Shown here piece by piece: positions 23,729-37,451 of a stretch of DNA of 64,000 nt. The notes beneath the pieces are model-generated. The model worked only from the letters and a program-made list of their open reading frames with translations, was not told the origin of the DNA and searched no databases. A program made the translations under genes and the position numbers. The stretch lies in NCBI GenBank assembly GCA_007258455.2, contig VDFB02000003.1, positions 46,131,889 to 46,195,888 on the forward strand, read 5' to 3'. Source of the stretch: Sequoia sempervirens (lineage: Eukaryota; Streptophyta; Pinopsida; Cupressales; Cupressaceae). Every line of letters begins with the position of its first letter. Position 1 is the stretch's first letter.

Positions 23729-25302
23729 ACTTAGATTTTTTTTTTGTTAAACACCTTAATTCATATGAAATTCGCCCCTCCTTTCCATTGAGTATACAGA
23801 ACTTCAAATATATATTCCTTTTCAAACTTTAAACCTCCATCTTGAATAATATTCACCTCCTTCTATGGCGCTTGGTCTCTATTGTAATTTCATTCAATGT
23901 GTCAAACTTAAACTTTTCACTTTCTGTTCCAAAACATCTTTTGCCATGGCTGCCGTCTGCAAAAATTGAGCCTGTATATTTATATACACAGTATGAAGGA
24001 CTATGTGAATGAAATCTATATTTTATGTTTATATATATATATATATACATGCAGAAACTAATTTAATATATACGAAATCTGAACATGATACATACAATTT
24101 TTGGTTTAAAATGATATTTTTAAGTTTGTTGAGAATATGTGACATATAAATCTGATTATTAATGCTTTGTGAAGTCTGAGTTTTATCTCTGTATATAATA
24201 GATATTTTCCTGAATGTATATATATATATATATATTTTTAAAATTTCGAAGGAATATTTCCAATCTGAATATGAAAGAGTTTAACTTACATGCTGAATTA
24301 TGATTTCATATTAAAATTTCAGTTGAACAATAGTAAACCATTGAAACACTATCTTATTATGTGAAACATAAAAGTTTAAATAGATAAATTGTTATTTGCT
24401 TGAACAATTATTTATTGATATTTCATAGTCAATGATATCAAATCTTGTAAACATTTTGAAACTTGAGGATGAAACTGTACTTGAAAGCTCTGCTGAATGA
24501 TTAGAAAACACTTGATATTTTAAACTTGAAACAATTTATGCTTCATGTATTTATTTATGAAACCACTTCCGAGATAGGATGCCGAGTGTGGATTCCTAGA
24601 AATGATAGTTTCCCTTTTCGAAACTATCACTTTTGTTATTTTTGTTGCTTGGCCAAGCACATCCACCATTCAAATAGATGGAATTTTAAAAGCCTAGATA
24701 TTATTGATATTAGTCTCTGCCACATCCTGCATGCAAGAGTTATGTCATTCTAAATTAGATTGCATACATGCATCAGGCTTGCATCGAGAGTTCCCTCCTG
24801 CTTCTTTGTTCCAGGTTGCTAGGCTCCTCATGCAGGGTCGGAGTTTTCTTCGAGCTAGGAAGAAATCCGGGGAAGTATTTATACTTCGTGGTTGGGCGGA
24901 AAAGGTGCCTGGACCCACTCTTGGTTTCGACTCTATGGAAGACAAAGCAGTGTCATGGCGGTTGAGCACCGAAGATTTATCATCACATGGATATTTATAT
25001 ATACATTTCTTGTATTACTTTGTATAGCTGACATAGACAATTGTAATTTAATTTGTGAATTTGATGTAATCATTGATATGTACTTACATATGTAACATTG
25101 AAATAGATGTTGTACCATTACTTGATGTAAACATTTACATTCAACATTGTAATTGCTTGAGATCAATCTTATTAATTTATATATATATATATATAGTTTC
25201 ATTATTCTTATGAGGAAAGAAATTTGTTTTAATATCCTTAATTGGAAATGTGAATATTTTTTGAGATTTTCGTGTTTAGTAAGGTTGGCGTACCTTTACA
25301 TT

Positions 25303-25314
25303 TGGTATCAGAGC
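25303..25314 (+). other. Primer-binding site of element I
   Basis: TGGTATCAGAGC, an exact initiator tRNA-Met PBS, two bases after the LTR end. Confidence 0.8.
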
Positions 25315-25538
25315 CCTAGGTTCAACACTCGGGCCTCAAGACTTCTTCGCTAGAGATTGCAATGTTAACTTGTTTGATGACTTAAATTTCTAGGTGCATC
25401 GAGTGATTTAGCACCCTATTTTGGGGTCAAAAATTCCTTTGATGAGTTGGAATCTCGATGATTCTGGGATGGTTTAGTTGGGAACCAAGAAGAATAATTG
25501 ACATTGTGTGACTATATTATAAGCGATGTGTGTTAACA

Positions 25539-25706
25539 ATGTCTGCTTCCTTTTCTCGAAAGAGAATAGCGAGATCACTTGGATCAGAGTTAGGATGCAC
25601 TTCGCTACTGCTTTTACTAATGGTACCTCAAGAGCAAGCCTCTTCGGAGGTGAAGATAACTTGTGTTGATTCTCAACAACAAAATTATGAGCTAGCTACT
25701 TTTTGA
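25539..25706 (+). pseudogene. Possible truncated start of element I gag
   Basis: A 55-codon ATG frame about 225 bp after the PBS, the usual place for gag. It begins MSASFSRKRIARSLG and stops at TGA. The same frame stays open briefly beyond, but by 25725 the sequence belongs to minus-strand element E, so the piece is truncated. No gag domain can be recognised from this length. Confidence 0.25.
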
Positions 25707-25724
25707 GGACAAGTAGCTCATTTA

Positions 25725-26399
25725 CTAACCTTTGCACCATAGGAAGATTGTCCTTGTGATGGAAGAAAATAACTCCGAAGAAGGGGTTTCTTCAGATTCA
25801 TTTGATTCAATTTTTATTTTCCCAGCAAGAATGAGATCATCTTCAATTTCTGTCGCCAAGGTTTGTACGATTGCAAGAGTAGTTGGTGCTGCTCTTCTCA
25901 ATAAGAAACCAACCTCGGGCACTTGAACATTTACAAAGAAAATTTTCAAATTTTCAGCTGTAGGTTGAGCAGCAATTGGAATTCTTCGTGTCAACGTGTT
26001 GAAGTGAGCAATGAACTTGCGCATAGGCATGTGAGATTCCTTCTTCAACTGGGTGAGCTGAGCCAACAAAGCATGAGCATCTTTAGGAGGCTTGAACCTT
26101 CCTTCAAAATTGGCTATGAGAGTTTCCTAGTTTGTGATGGTACGTGGTGCTAGATGATAAAACCAATTTGCAGCAACACCTTGAAGAGTATCCACAAACA
26201 ACCTTACAGATACATCTTTGTATTCAACGCCATGAACTCCACAAGCACTGTAGAAAGCAGCAACGTGCTCATCAGGATGTTGTTGTCCATCACCAAAGAA
26301 CTTGCGAAAGTTCTTCCATGAGCCTTCATGAAGAGCATGTAGGGGTAGAGCTAAACTCAACAGACCAAAAACATTTTCCCAAGGACCTTGAGCAACCAT
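25725..26399 (-). pseudogene. Gag remnant of Gypsy element E
   Basis: A single minus-strand frame of 225 codons with one in-frame TAG at a position where gag proteins have tryptophan (…RTITN-stop-ETLIANFEG). Features of the Retrotrans_gag family are visible: an aromatic/basic N-terminal helix region (GSWKNFRKFF), VDTLQGVAANWFYHL, FEGRFKPPKDAHALLAQL and the MRKFIAHFNTLTRRI segment. Gag forms the virus-like particle. Zinc knuckles and everything downstream are missing because element I joins at about 25707-25724. It starts about 110 bp from the PBS. A one-base change breaks it, and the element is not autonomous. Confidence 0.75.
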
Positions 26400-26510
26400 T
26401 TACATGTCCTTGGTGAAAGCTTGAAAAACATACAAGAAAATAAATTACAATAAAAAAGAACACGAGTATACTTCAAAAGAAAGAGTGAGGCTCTCGAATG
26501 CGTATCGTAT

Positions 26511-26527
26511 CCCCAGCGGAGTCACCA
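26511..26527 (-). other. Primer-binding site of element E
   Basis: The reverse complement reads TGGTGACTCCGCTGGGG, starting six bases inside the LTR. This differs from the tRNA-Met PBS of the Copia-like elements here and resembles PBS sequences of Tat/Ogre-lineage Gypsy elements. Confidence 0.65.
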
Positions 26528-27319
26528 AAAACTGTTGGTTGAAAATTTTGTATACCTTGAGGATATGCAAAATTGTGGTTTCAGCCACATTGTGTGAGTA
26601 TGATACTCTCCTAATTTAGGGAAGGCTCCCCCTTTTCTATTAACTAACTTAGACTAATATGGGTAAGACAACAACCTTTCCTCTTTCTTCATGAAGGATT
26701 ATATTCTTTTCTCCTCACAGAAAAGTGACAATAACCTTTAAGAAAACTATTACGACAGCTTGAAATGAAATTGAGAGAGAGGAAATGAAGTTTCCTAAAA
26801 GCACAAAGACTTCCGTCACTTCCTCTAGGACAGGAAAACAATCTCTAAGCACAAATTCTTGAGTATCTGAAATCCTATCTACCCTTTTAGAATGATAATT
26901 TAAGAACAAAATACAACATATATCAGCTCAAAGTTTGCAAGTATGGTGCACTTACGAATTACTTTATATGGGAATTACTACAAGCACAAATACTTGTAAC
27001 TCTTTCCAACTCCTAATCACAAATAAAACCAATTTAAATTTTCAAACTTGTAGCACAAAGTCTGCAAAAAATTAGACCAAAGTCTTATCACAACAACTCC
27101 ACAATATCACAAGAATAACTCAGAAAAATGTACCACTATGATATAAGAACATAGTAATAACATGCAACAAGACTCAACACAAAGTTTGAAATCTCATATG
27201 CCTTGTATTGCTTGGAAATTAAGTTTACATGTACACAAAGCACAAAGTCTCTTTGATGTAAATGTCTGCATAGTTTTCTCTATTGCCAAAACGATCATAA
27301 ATTACATAGAGCACCCTCC

Positions 27320-27327
27320 TATATATA
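27320..27327 (-). promoter_or_regulatory. Predicted TATA box of element E (5' LTR)
   Basis: Same CCTATATATAGG context as the 3' copy. As the 5' LTR this would drive the element's own transcript towards lower coordinates. Confidence 0.5.
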
Positions 27328-27913
27328 GGAGAGAAGCCTTGAGAAAAAGGTGGGAGGATCCCAACAAACTTGACAAATTCTCTCAACCACTAACTAACTA
27401 CAGTTGACTTATTCAACATTACAAGTCCTATTGTAATTTGACTTGTAATGTTGTTACATGCAATTACAAGTTACAACTTTGCAAGTGATATGATCACATA
27501 CAATTACATTTTTTCATTTTACATGTAATTTGTCAAAACTAAATTACAAATACATAATTGAAACTATTCTAAGTGTCCGAAGATACGACTCGAACTACAT
27601 CATCCTTGATTGGATCTTCATGTTGCTGTTTGGAAAACATTCTTCCATATTTATCTTGAAAGCATTCTATGCTCAATCATGTCACTTATTTAACTCCTTT
27701 TGTGGCTTCGTCATGTTGTTGTTCTTTCTTTGTATCATTCTCCAACCTTGGATTTTTTTTGAAAAATAAGGCCCATGCCTTATATTATTGATTTGGTAGG
27801 TCATGTGTACAAACAAGATTAACGAGAATGAGACAAAGGGGTTGCAAAAGTGAGGCCAAAGCTCAATTTCGGGTTTTGGAAGGCTGACTGCAAGTACAAA
27901 TGAAAGGTGACTT

Positions 27914-28510
27914 ACTTGCAATGTGGAAAAAAATTATTACAAGTAAACTTTACAAGTATGGGAAGGAAAAATAATGACTTTCACTTGTAATCGGGTCTTG
28001 AAACCCCCATTACAATGAAACTTTAAAAAAAACTTAAAAAGCTCTTGACTTGTAAATCAGGTCTTGGGACCCCCACTACAAGTGATCAAAACTTACTTTT
28101 AAACCTTTTACTTGCAATTGGGTCTTGGGCCCCCCATTACAAGTTACTTTTACATGTAAAAGTGAAATCGGGTTTTTAGAAGCTCATTGCAAGTGACTAA
28201 CTTGTCTTAAGACCTTTTTACTTGTAATTAGTTCTTGGGACCCCCATTACAAGTAAACAATATTTAAAAAGTAACTTAAAAAGTCTCCTAACTTGCAAAT
28301 CGGGTCTTGGGACCCCCATTACAAGTGATTAAAAACCAATTTTTAAATCTTTAACTTGCAAATCGGGTCTTGAGACCCCCATTACAAGTGATCAATTTAA
28401 AAACGCAAAAGTGACTTAAAAATATCATAAAGTGAAATCGGGTCTTAGGGACTTGATTGCAAGTGAATGTATCACTTGCATTTTGGAACTTGAAACCCCC
28501 ACACTTGCAG
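27914..28510. repeat. Palindromic tandem array in E 5' LTR (about 9 units)
   Basis: Second copy of the array at 13392-14068 with one unit fewer. The missing unit corresponds to about 13800-13870, an array-length change since insertion. Confidence 0.75.
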
Positions 28511-28731
28511 TAAGGTCTTCAAACCTGAAATCGACCAAAAACACACCAAAAATGACTCAAAATTTCACGAAAACGGACGAGAGTGAATGAAAATGTTGGC
28601 CAAAAGGACTATAGACCCAAAACTTAAAATGCCCAATCTCTATACCTCGTAATACGTGCCTTGAGGCCAAAAAATGTTAAAATTTTGATGGGTTATCTCT
28701 GATTTTTGCATGTCTAAAATTAGGGACAACA

Positions 28732-29126
28732 CGTTTAAGTAAATTAGGAAAATAGGGGGACATTATATATTCTGGAAAATGTTTAATTAGTGGATGCAAA
28801 TTGTGGGAGCTTTGGCGACGGGCTGATGGGTACTAAAGCAATGAATGCATGTTTAATCCATCAAATTCAATTTGTGCGAGATGTGTTGGAAAGCTAGTGG
28901 GTATGGAAGTAGCGTATGCATAGTTAATTCATGAAATGTTAGTCGAGTGCTGGGTTTTATTTGTGCTAATTCTCGTTTGTTTATTTTTTGTTGAAAAGCT
29001 TGTGTTTTTTTAGCTATGGGTTTCTCTCTTCCATGTTCTTTATTTTAGGAGTAGTGCACTACTAGTGAGTGGTTGTCTATTTGTTTATGATACTTGATAG
29101 CTAGAAGTATTGCTTGCTGTTATAGG
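28732..29126 (+). repeat. Repeat X, second copy, right part (X2b)
   Basis: Continues repeat X from 'cgtttaagtaaattagg', matching 10885-11311, immediately after the E 5' LTR. With 11857-12030 it rebuilds a copy of X interrupted by element E. Confidence 0.75.
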
Positions 29127-32100
29127 GTTGTTGGCCTCCTCTAATGGTTCAATATAACTAAGCCCTTAAAGTTGTAACTTAGAGATTATCTACATCTGCA
29201 CTAAGTAGTTATTTTTCTCATCATGAAGGTTCATTTCATTGTCAACCCAGGGATGTGAACTTGAAATGGGTCAGCACTGTATGTGCACTAGGACTCAACT
29301 GTAGTCATCCTTATCCTACAACTAGAAAGGAAACAATACTGAAAATAAAATGTTGGAAAGAAATTAACATGAGTACTGAGGATGAATTAGAAATTAAACT
29401 AAGCATCAAGAACTGAACTGGAATGGATGATAGAAATAGAAATCTCAACAAATAGATAGGAAGTTACTTTGTCTGCCTTGGCCACAGGAACAGTCACAAA
29501 ATAAAATTCCAATGGTTGTAGGAACAGACAATTGCTGAGACCGAAACTAATTACTGAACAAAAAAATAACTTATTAAACTAAATGGGTGGAATTCTCACC
29601 AAGTGGACCCCCTTGAATGAGTCTTCCCTAAGCTAATTCAGATGCAACAAATCAGAATATCAATTTATTCATTGGAGCGTGATTACATCATACCAACAAT
29701 ATAACTATATTACTTGAAACTGAAAATGCAAGTACAATCTCAAAACATCCAACCTTGTGAAAAGGGGCATCTGATCATTATTTATAGAGGGAAAAGCTTC
29801 TAATTAACCATAACTAACTAGGCAGTAGAATCCAAGAAAATAGGAGGATTCCATTTATTGAAAGCATGTAAAAAAGGGAGGAAGTTATGCATGCGCTAGA
29901 TTTGGTCAAAGTAGACCTGCCTCAACAAGGATCCAACACATCAACACCTCCTAGATTTTCTCAACTAACAAACATGATCATTTAAAAGGTAGCTACAACT
30001 TCCACACGAGCTAGGAATTTCCCTCCATTGACCTCTTTAATGACCATCTTTTTGACTTCCTTAGCAACCAACCAGCTGATATGAACTTCTTCCACATTGC
30101 AAGCTTCATTTATATCTACAACTTAATTTGAACCTGCATAATGACATTAGCACACATAAAACAATTGCATATCCATAATTACTTTAAAGTAACATTCATT
30201 TAACCACATGTTTTAAAATTAATATAGATAATTCACATAACAGGTCAATATTATCAAAAGTCACAAGGATAAGTTCATGCCCAAGATTCATAAATTTAAC
30301 ATGTTTATGGTATTATATGTCATCATCTGACAAATTTCAAGATTACTATTAAGTTGTTATAATATGAACATTGTTGCTAAAACATAACGGACACAACAAA
30401 TAAAAACAAGACTATTCTTGCACATTTAAGTAGGAACTTCTCTCCTCTACAGCTCTTGTTAATAAGAGCACTCATAATAGTTTTAAAACATCACATCCTA
30501 TCCAACTTATTGACACCATAATTTATATTTTCTTTTATTTGGTCAATGTTGCATTTGATTTATTTAATAAGTATTATTTGTATTTATTATTGTAGTAACT
30601 AAATGATATAAGTTAATAATAATAATTTTTTTTAATTTATAAATAATAATGTTAGACAAAGATTAATGTAATTTAGGGTTGAATTGATAATTTAAAAATT
30701 TGAAGCATAGAAGAGACAATATGTAGATATGATGAATTTTTTTTAATAAACATTTCAAGATGAACAATATGCATTAAGATGAAAATTATAATGACAAATG
30801 CATTGAGATCAATTGACTAAGAAAGATATCACAAACAAGGTACTATTGTTGACTAATTGCTAATATTAATGTTAATTCTTAAGAAGCAAATATGATATTG
30901 ATAGCTTGCGTGCTAAAAAAACTATAGAATATAGCTCAAGATGTAATGGATGTTGATGTTGCAAACAATACAAAAAATAATGATATATATAAAAGAGGAG
31001 ATAACACCACAACCTAGGAGAAGGCCAATGCAAAATAATGATTTAGAAGAAGGGTCAACACCATAACTTAGAAGAAGATAAATGCAAGATTTTAAAATTA
31101 AAAGAGAACAAACTATACCTAATGCCATTGGAATTTTTGGGAGAGATATGAAAACTTTCCAAATAATTTTTTGACATATTGTATATAATCTTGCTTCACT
31201 AAATGTGTGTTATGTTTTTCATGAAAGTTACATTAGAATAAATGTTTCTCAAACACTGAAGAACCTATATGCAAATATATTGACAAGAGAAATATAATCA
31301 TCAAATTTTAGCATCAAACAATATCGATATGAGGCCACAAGCACCAAAACTTGCAAACTTAAACACAAGTTAAGGAAATAATAGTTTGTGTCAACCCAAT
31401 CCTACAAGTACACATGTAACTAGAGGTCAATATAAATATAAAGGACATACAATCAATTTTTCACAATAAGTAAATAAAATTGCTAAGGTTTTGTCACAAT
31501 GAATAAAATATTTGTGAATGATTATAGTTCAAAGAATGGATCAATGCAGAATAAATTATAACTTCATTGTCAATAGAAAGTGAGTCTATAAGGAACTTAA
31601 ATACAAAATAAAATGATAGGTCTATTCATATGTTTAGATTGATGAAAATGCTTTGGATGAACTTCTAACTAGCTTTGATCAAAATAGTTTTAAGCAATTG
31701 AATTCCAACTGGTTTGATTTTGATTTAGATAGTATTTACAGGTTCTTAATGCAAATGGATGAAGAAAATATCATTAGTTACATGACATCAATGGCCTCCA
31801 AACCACCCAATGCCCCAAAAGAGATGGAATCAATCCATGCATAAACAAATAATTTTATGTAGATCCTAAAACATTGATTGATTGACCATGGATTGTGACA
31901 TCTCTTCTCAATGAGTATTTCATGTTAGGCTTACTTGATATGTCACCATTGGATAGAACCATGGTTAATATGGGCATCTACATAAATTTTCTAGGCATTT
32001 GTCTTGATATTTGTAACACCACTTCAACCAACATGTATGATTTATATGTTACATGACAAACATGAGCATGAGACATTATGCACAAAAATGTGTAAAAAAC

Positions 32101-34814
32101 AACCTTCAATATAGGTTAATCACTACAATGAGTTATGTGAGATTATAGATAATTTCCCCAATCCCATCTAGCTAATTATTTGATGCAATTGGGAACCACC
32201 TTGAAGGGTACAAGGTCCTATTATGAAAAATTTCATGGTTAATGATTTGACATGTTACATCAAATTGAATTTCCTACTATTTTATTTTCTGAGTGTAACT
32301 AATTTACATGTATTAGCTTGATCTACTTGCACTAGTGTTAGGATTAAAACCAACAAATGGACATGAAAATACCAAAATTGGTGAAGATAAAATATTATTG
32401 ATTATCCACATATAGTGGAACACTACATACACTTGCAACAATATACACATTTTCAAAAGAATATATTATAAAAATGAATAAAAATAAAAGATTAATAGTC
32501 TATATATAAATGGCAACATAAAGGTTCACCACATGTGCATGGCTTCATATGGTTAGAACGAGCACCAAAGATGGATAAATCTTGATTGAACAATGACCAT
32601 GAATTAAAAATATTGAGAAATACTTCCATTCTATTGTTCAACATTGAATCCTCGAGAAAATTCACGTCAATGGAACATACAAATATGTTATGAATCTCAT
32701 CCTAATTTATTTTTTATATAATAGTCATTTTGAACATATATTATAAAGTCTTATATAGTAGGTATTGTAGGAATTACAATATTTTATATAATATTCATGT
32801 CTTCAAAATACATAACAACTTACATAAGGAAGCTTTTATGAGATAAAAATGGAGCGAGACTGATTTTTTGACCTCAAGAGCAAAGCAGATGAGTTTTGGG
32901 TAAAAGAACATATTAGAGCTCTTTTACCAAGAGGTTGGTATGCAAGAGAACCATCAAAACCAAAGTCATATTTTTCTCTAAGAAGAAAAAAGAAACAACC
33001 TAGCTTTCTTTTTTATCAAAGTATGCTCAAAATAGTGGAAGAATACAAGTACCTCAAACTTGATTTCCACAATAGGCTTTGCTAGGAGACTTGCAAGACA
33101 AAGTAAATACGAGGGCAAGAGAGAGGGGTGGAAATACTCTCTACAAAATAGATGCAAGAGTATTGGACTATGGGACTAGAAAACCAAAAAAATATTTTTT
33201 GACTCGCTTGTTTTATCTATAATCCTTATAGGTGTTAAGTTTGGGTCAACCATATATTAGTTCACAAATAGAACCTAATTAAAAAATTCCCAAAGCATTT
33301 AATCAAATTCATCTTTAAAATAAAAACTCAATTCTCCATGAGATTCTTTTGGCCAAAACAAGCACTTTCCCATTGGAAGCTTTGACAATGGTTTGAACAT
33401 TATCTTAAAAAACTCAAAAAATGGATAACCGTCATTCGGCCAGAATGGTGATGGAGGAGGAGGTAAGTTGAAGAAGAACAGATGGATGAAAACGAACAAC
33501 AAATGGATTGAGTTAATGCACATTAACTTGCAAGAGTGCCCAAACTCTAATGAGGAAATAAAAAGATACGTGAAAAAATTAGACTAGCTATTTGGACAAA
33601 GCAAATTGGTCAAAAAAGAGCATAATATATAGAGAGTAAACCCACATGGGAGTATGATGAAAAATCTTACATGGGGGCTGAAATTAAAGGAAAAGCAAAT
33701 ATTTAATTGTCTTGTTGAGAAGTAGGTCACATCATCTCTTATGTGAGAATGATGGATGGACAATACCTAAAGGAAATGGGAAATCAGGATGTGCCTATTT
33801 TGCAACAAGAGGGTGGTGGAGATAGAACGACACTATATAATACAGCGTGCAAACTATAATGACATCTTTATCAGTTACAGAAACAAGCTAAATGTAGGCA
33901 CTTAATTTGTTCTATTTGAAAAAACAAAGATAGCAAAATGGCAAAACTTTTTTTAGCAAAATCTATAATAGAAGATCCAACGTTAAAAAGGGTGAAAAAA
34001 AATTCATAGAGCTTCTAAAGCTGCCCTTGTGTCATATTGTCATTGTGACTTGACACTATCACTAAAGCTCTTGATTCCATAGACTTCTTGATCTCATAGA
34101 TGCCATTTAAAATCTGTCAATCTTAAATCTTCAACTATATTACATACACTTGTAAAGTACCTCTTTGTTTCCTTAAAGTATTTTCGGTTCGTGAAACAAT
34201 TGTTTCGGAATGTGAGATAAAAGCAAGAAAATTTATTTTGTTCAACTGCCATATGTGAAGAAGCAAAGATTAGAAGATTAAAATTTTTAGCTTAAACCTA
34301 TGAAATGGCGTGATTATTCTTCACGAATTGTCTCATTTAGAAATCTCATGCACCTAGGGGCATGCTGATATGGCAGCGTTTGGGATTGTAGACTTGAATT
34401 GGCAGCCTGCAGATGTGAAGAATGTTGCACTTGTGAACTGTTAGGCAAGCATTAAAACCTCCCTTCCAAGCTCTGTCTTCTGCAGCAGTGAATCACCAAA
34501 GCAGTTGTGTTCAGTGGCGTTTGCATATATTCACAGCCTGCAAACAATCTCTTCTGCAATATTCAAATTCTACTTTGTCTGGCAGCATTCCGAAATATGA
34601 ATATATCTTTTGTATGCTGCTGGCTGTGTTCTACCTCCTTTGGCGCCACTTACAGCTTCTGTAAATAAAACAATGTTTCATTTCCTGACTGCCGCTTCTT
34701 CTTCCTAGCTTGAATCGCAGCCTGCGCCCTGCTTCAGCTGTGACTTCAAAATTTGGCATTCGCCATTCATATTAACGTCACATTTCCTCTCCACTGGGAC
34801 AGAGTCACATTATT
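29127..34814. other. Intergenic DNA without a supportable gene
   Basis: 5.7 kb, AT-rich. Small frames only: 31653-31844 plus (63 codons, acidic, unrecognised) and a minus frame ending at 29982 (about 46 codons, containing VHISWLVAKEVKKMV). The latter vaguely resembles the HLAWLEVNGRKK stretch of the E ORF at 14497-15279, too short to call. Part of 34150-34814 may be the leader of minus-strand element L. Confidence 0.5.
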
Positions 34815-34826
34815 GCTCTGATACCA
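34815..34826 (-). other. Primer-binding site of element L
   Basis: The reverse complement reads TGGTATCAGAGC, an exact initiator tRNA-Met PBS, three bases from the short LTR. Confidence 0.7.
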
Positions 34827-34829
34827 TAT

Positions 34830-35007
34830 TGTCAGACACTGAGCATTGATCATTGATATTATTGATCACAGGAAAATGAATACAATGGAGGTCAGATATT
34901 CATCAAATTACAAGCAACCGGCAATTCAACCGACAAATATAATTAGAAAATAATTATTATTAATTTGAGATATTATTATTGTGTATTTTATCTAAAATAT
35001 TCTAACA
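34830..35007 (-). repeat. Short (178 bp) LTR of element L
   Basis: On the minus strand it reads TGTTAGAATATTTTAG...AGTGTCTGACA and is followed by a PBS. The length fits a TRIM-like or small Copia element. No second LTR was found in the window, so L is truncated. Confidence 0.6.
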
Positions 35008-37451
35008 CGGGTGAGAACAAAAGAGTGACAACAGAAAACAAAAGTAGACATCATCATATTACTAGCACTTGCACCAAAACGAGGTGCAATGGTTACATCG
35101 ATTATAATATGTCCTATAAATTTGATCGGGTTTATAGTTAAATTTATAAATACTTTATTGAAAATTGATACAACATAAGAAATGTGTACTAACCATTACT
35201 AATCATTTAAAGGTTTTCATACAACATTAAGAGGTGAGAGATGACATGAGTGAAACATTAGGTGATAGATCATATCTGTCATATTTTTTTGATTGAAGGT
35301 GGCTCCAAATCACTCCAATCTATTTGAAAGATAAAACAAAAAACATGTTATAATGCCAATAAAATTGACTTCAAGCTTTCATCTATAAGTGGCAGTCCAA
35401 TTGTGTCCTCTTAGAACGATTAGTTTTAGAATTTGAAGGTTTTCTACAGCAAAAGAAATTGACCTGGCAATTAATATCATTGTTGATCAGGTTGAGAAAC
35501 TGAAGGAAATGAGCCTTCTTTGGGAAATACTACAGGACATAATTGATATTAAGAACATTCAATGGACAACACTGATTATATTTATAAATCAAGGTATATC
35601 TACAACTAATGAGTCCAGATTATGAATGCTATCAAATTTGTGATGTGCAAAAGAGAAATTGAATTTTAAATCCCTCTCAGGTGTCCTCCAAAGATGAGCA
35701 CCAAAGTTATATTTTTAACTGGCATATTAGATCACATAAATATGAGTCTCATCACCTCAATAACACAATAGGTCTTTCTATTTATGTTGGGAACTGATTC
35801 TGGTCCTATGAATCTTACACAAGTGGTCAAAAATTAGAATACATCCCAATTGCAACATGTTTATTTATGACATTTGGAAGAATCCAAAAGTTTTAACATT
35901 TACTAGCGTTATAAGATATGGGTGTATGTAGGAAAGAAAGATGTATTGGAAAAAATTGTGTGTAATACTACAAAAAGATCTATAAAAAATGAGCACAATA
36001 CAAAGAAACTATGAACATAGTAGAATGGACAATAAACATTGCACAAAAAACTTTTTTTTAAGTTGAAGGAGACATTGATCTTCTAACCAAAAGATTGATG
36101 ACATGCAAAAAATAAAGATTCAATGGAAAAAATGTTCTGGGTATGGATGGTCCATTTTTCATAAGGAACTTTCAAGTTTTTAGTTTTACATTTCCTAAAC
36201 AGTTCATTACAAATCAAAATTTTAACTTATTAAAAGAACATATAGCATAAACATGCCAAGAGAATTAATATAATGCAAATTTATAATAATTTCTTTTTTA
36301 ATTTTAACTAATTTAACATGATTATAAACATAGAAATTTCATCACTGACTCCACCTAGCTCAAGGTTAAGTATAAATGTCACCATAACAATTTAATGTCA
36401 TCATGTTCTCCTTATCCAATTTAAATATAACAAATGCAATAATCACTTAATTAATTTCTATTTGGTTTTGATTGAGACTTAAACTTATTGTTTTCATATT
36501 GCTCACTTAATCTTTTATTTCCAATTTTACTCTTGTCATCTATAATTTAATATATAATCAAATTAAAAATACCCAATTAAATAGCTTGTCATTTGTTGAG
36601 TATTGTAACTGTCTTCTATTATTTTGTGAAATTTTTTTTATTGTTTTTGTCTTCTATTGTTTTGTGGAACTTTTTTATTATTTTTTACAAAAAAATTATA
36701 CCTATCAAAACTCATTTTATCTTAATTAAAAAATATATAACAAATAAATAATTCATAAATAAAATAAATATTGCATACCTTTAATTCAAATTACTTTTCT
36801 ATTTTAGTTAGTTCTTCGCAATGGAGAATTTATCTCACTTCATAATCAGTTACCTAAAACTTTCCTTGATCCCTTAAATTACGTAATTACAATCATTCGT
36901 TCATTCATTTTAAGTCAGCTATCAAGATTTCTTGTATTGTAATCCACCAGAGTGAAAATTGAAGACATGCTAATGTTAATGGTTTTTCTTAATTTTCTCG
37001 GCCAGATAATTTGCAGTTAACGATTTTTCTCTTGGCAGCGCTACATTTTCCTGGCGTTATACATCTGAAGCAACCGCCCCACTTTACAAAAGACGAACTT
37101 CTAAATTCTCTTTTCCACATTATGCAAAAAGTAGAAGGAAGAATATTTTGCCATGAAACTTGAGTCTGGTCAAACCAATTCAACCTTTTATATATACATA
37201 TATATATATATACATAAACAATATCCACAGGGAGCAGACACCTGGTAGTTGCATGCCTCCCACGCTTGGCTTCACACTACGCTCCACGTTGGTTATGGTT
37301 TCCTTGTTCATTGCGAATGGATTGAAGTAGTAGTTCTAAGGAGGCTGCTCTGGGGTGTGAAAACAAATTTTAACTCCAACCAATATTTTTATTTAATAGG
37401 CTGCAAAAATCTTGTCTCGAGCTCCAGAATCTAGTAAGTCCAGAACGCTGA
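35008..37451. other. AT-rich intergenic DNA, no gene seen
   Basis: 2.4 kb with only short random frames. A TA microsatellite lies at about 37188-37213. Confidence 0.5.

Larger units (their letters stand above)
22167..25300 (+). repeat. 3.1 kb LTR of element I
   Basis: Starts TGTCACATCTCAGAC after a polypurine tract and ends GTACCTTTACA just before a tRNA-Met PBS. Having a PPT on one side and a PBS on the other means this LTR serves as 3' LTR for the left internal piece and 5' LTR for the right piece. That is what unequal recombination between LTRs leaves. It contains TA microsatellites (about 24030-24047, 24217-24235, 25178-25195) and a GC-rich palindromic block before a TATA box. Confidence 0.65.
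12031..28731 (-). mobile_element. Element E: Tat/Ogre-like Gypsy retrotransposon with nested insertions
   Basis: Minus-strand element bounded by 2.2 kb direct repeats (12031-14289 and 26533-28731). From its 5' end at high coordinates it shows the 5' LTR, a PBS of the TGGTGACTCCGCTGGGG type typical of Tat/Ogre-lineage Gypsy elements, a gag remnant (25725-26399), then foreign insertions, a degenerate ORF (14497-15279) and the 3' LTR. Pol is not recognisable and is presumably lost. About 18 bp of the LTR terminus plus a few bases of flank are missing at 12030/12031, so no target duplication remains. The X1 repeat gives the empty-site reference. The span is 16.7 kb, of which about 10 kb is later insertion. 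Confidence 0.8.
26533..28731 (-). repeat. 5' LTR of element E
   Basis: 2,199 bp; on the minus strand it runs TGTTGTCCCTAAT...TTCAACCAACA and both termini are complete. A TATA box (27320-27327) and a palindromic array of about 9 units (27914-28510) match the 3' copy, minus one unit lost near 28320. Confidence 0.85.
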
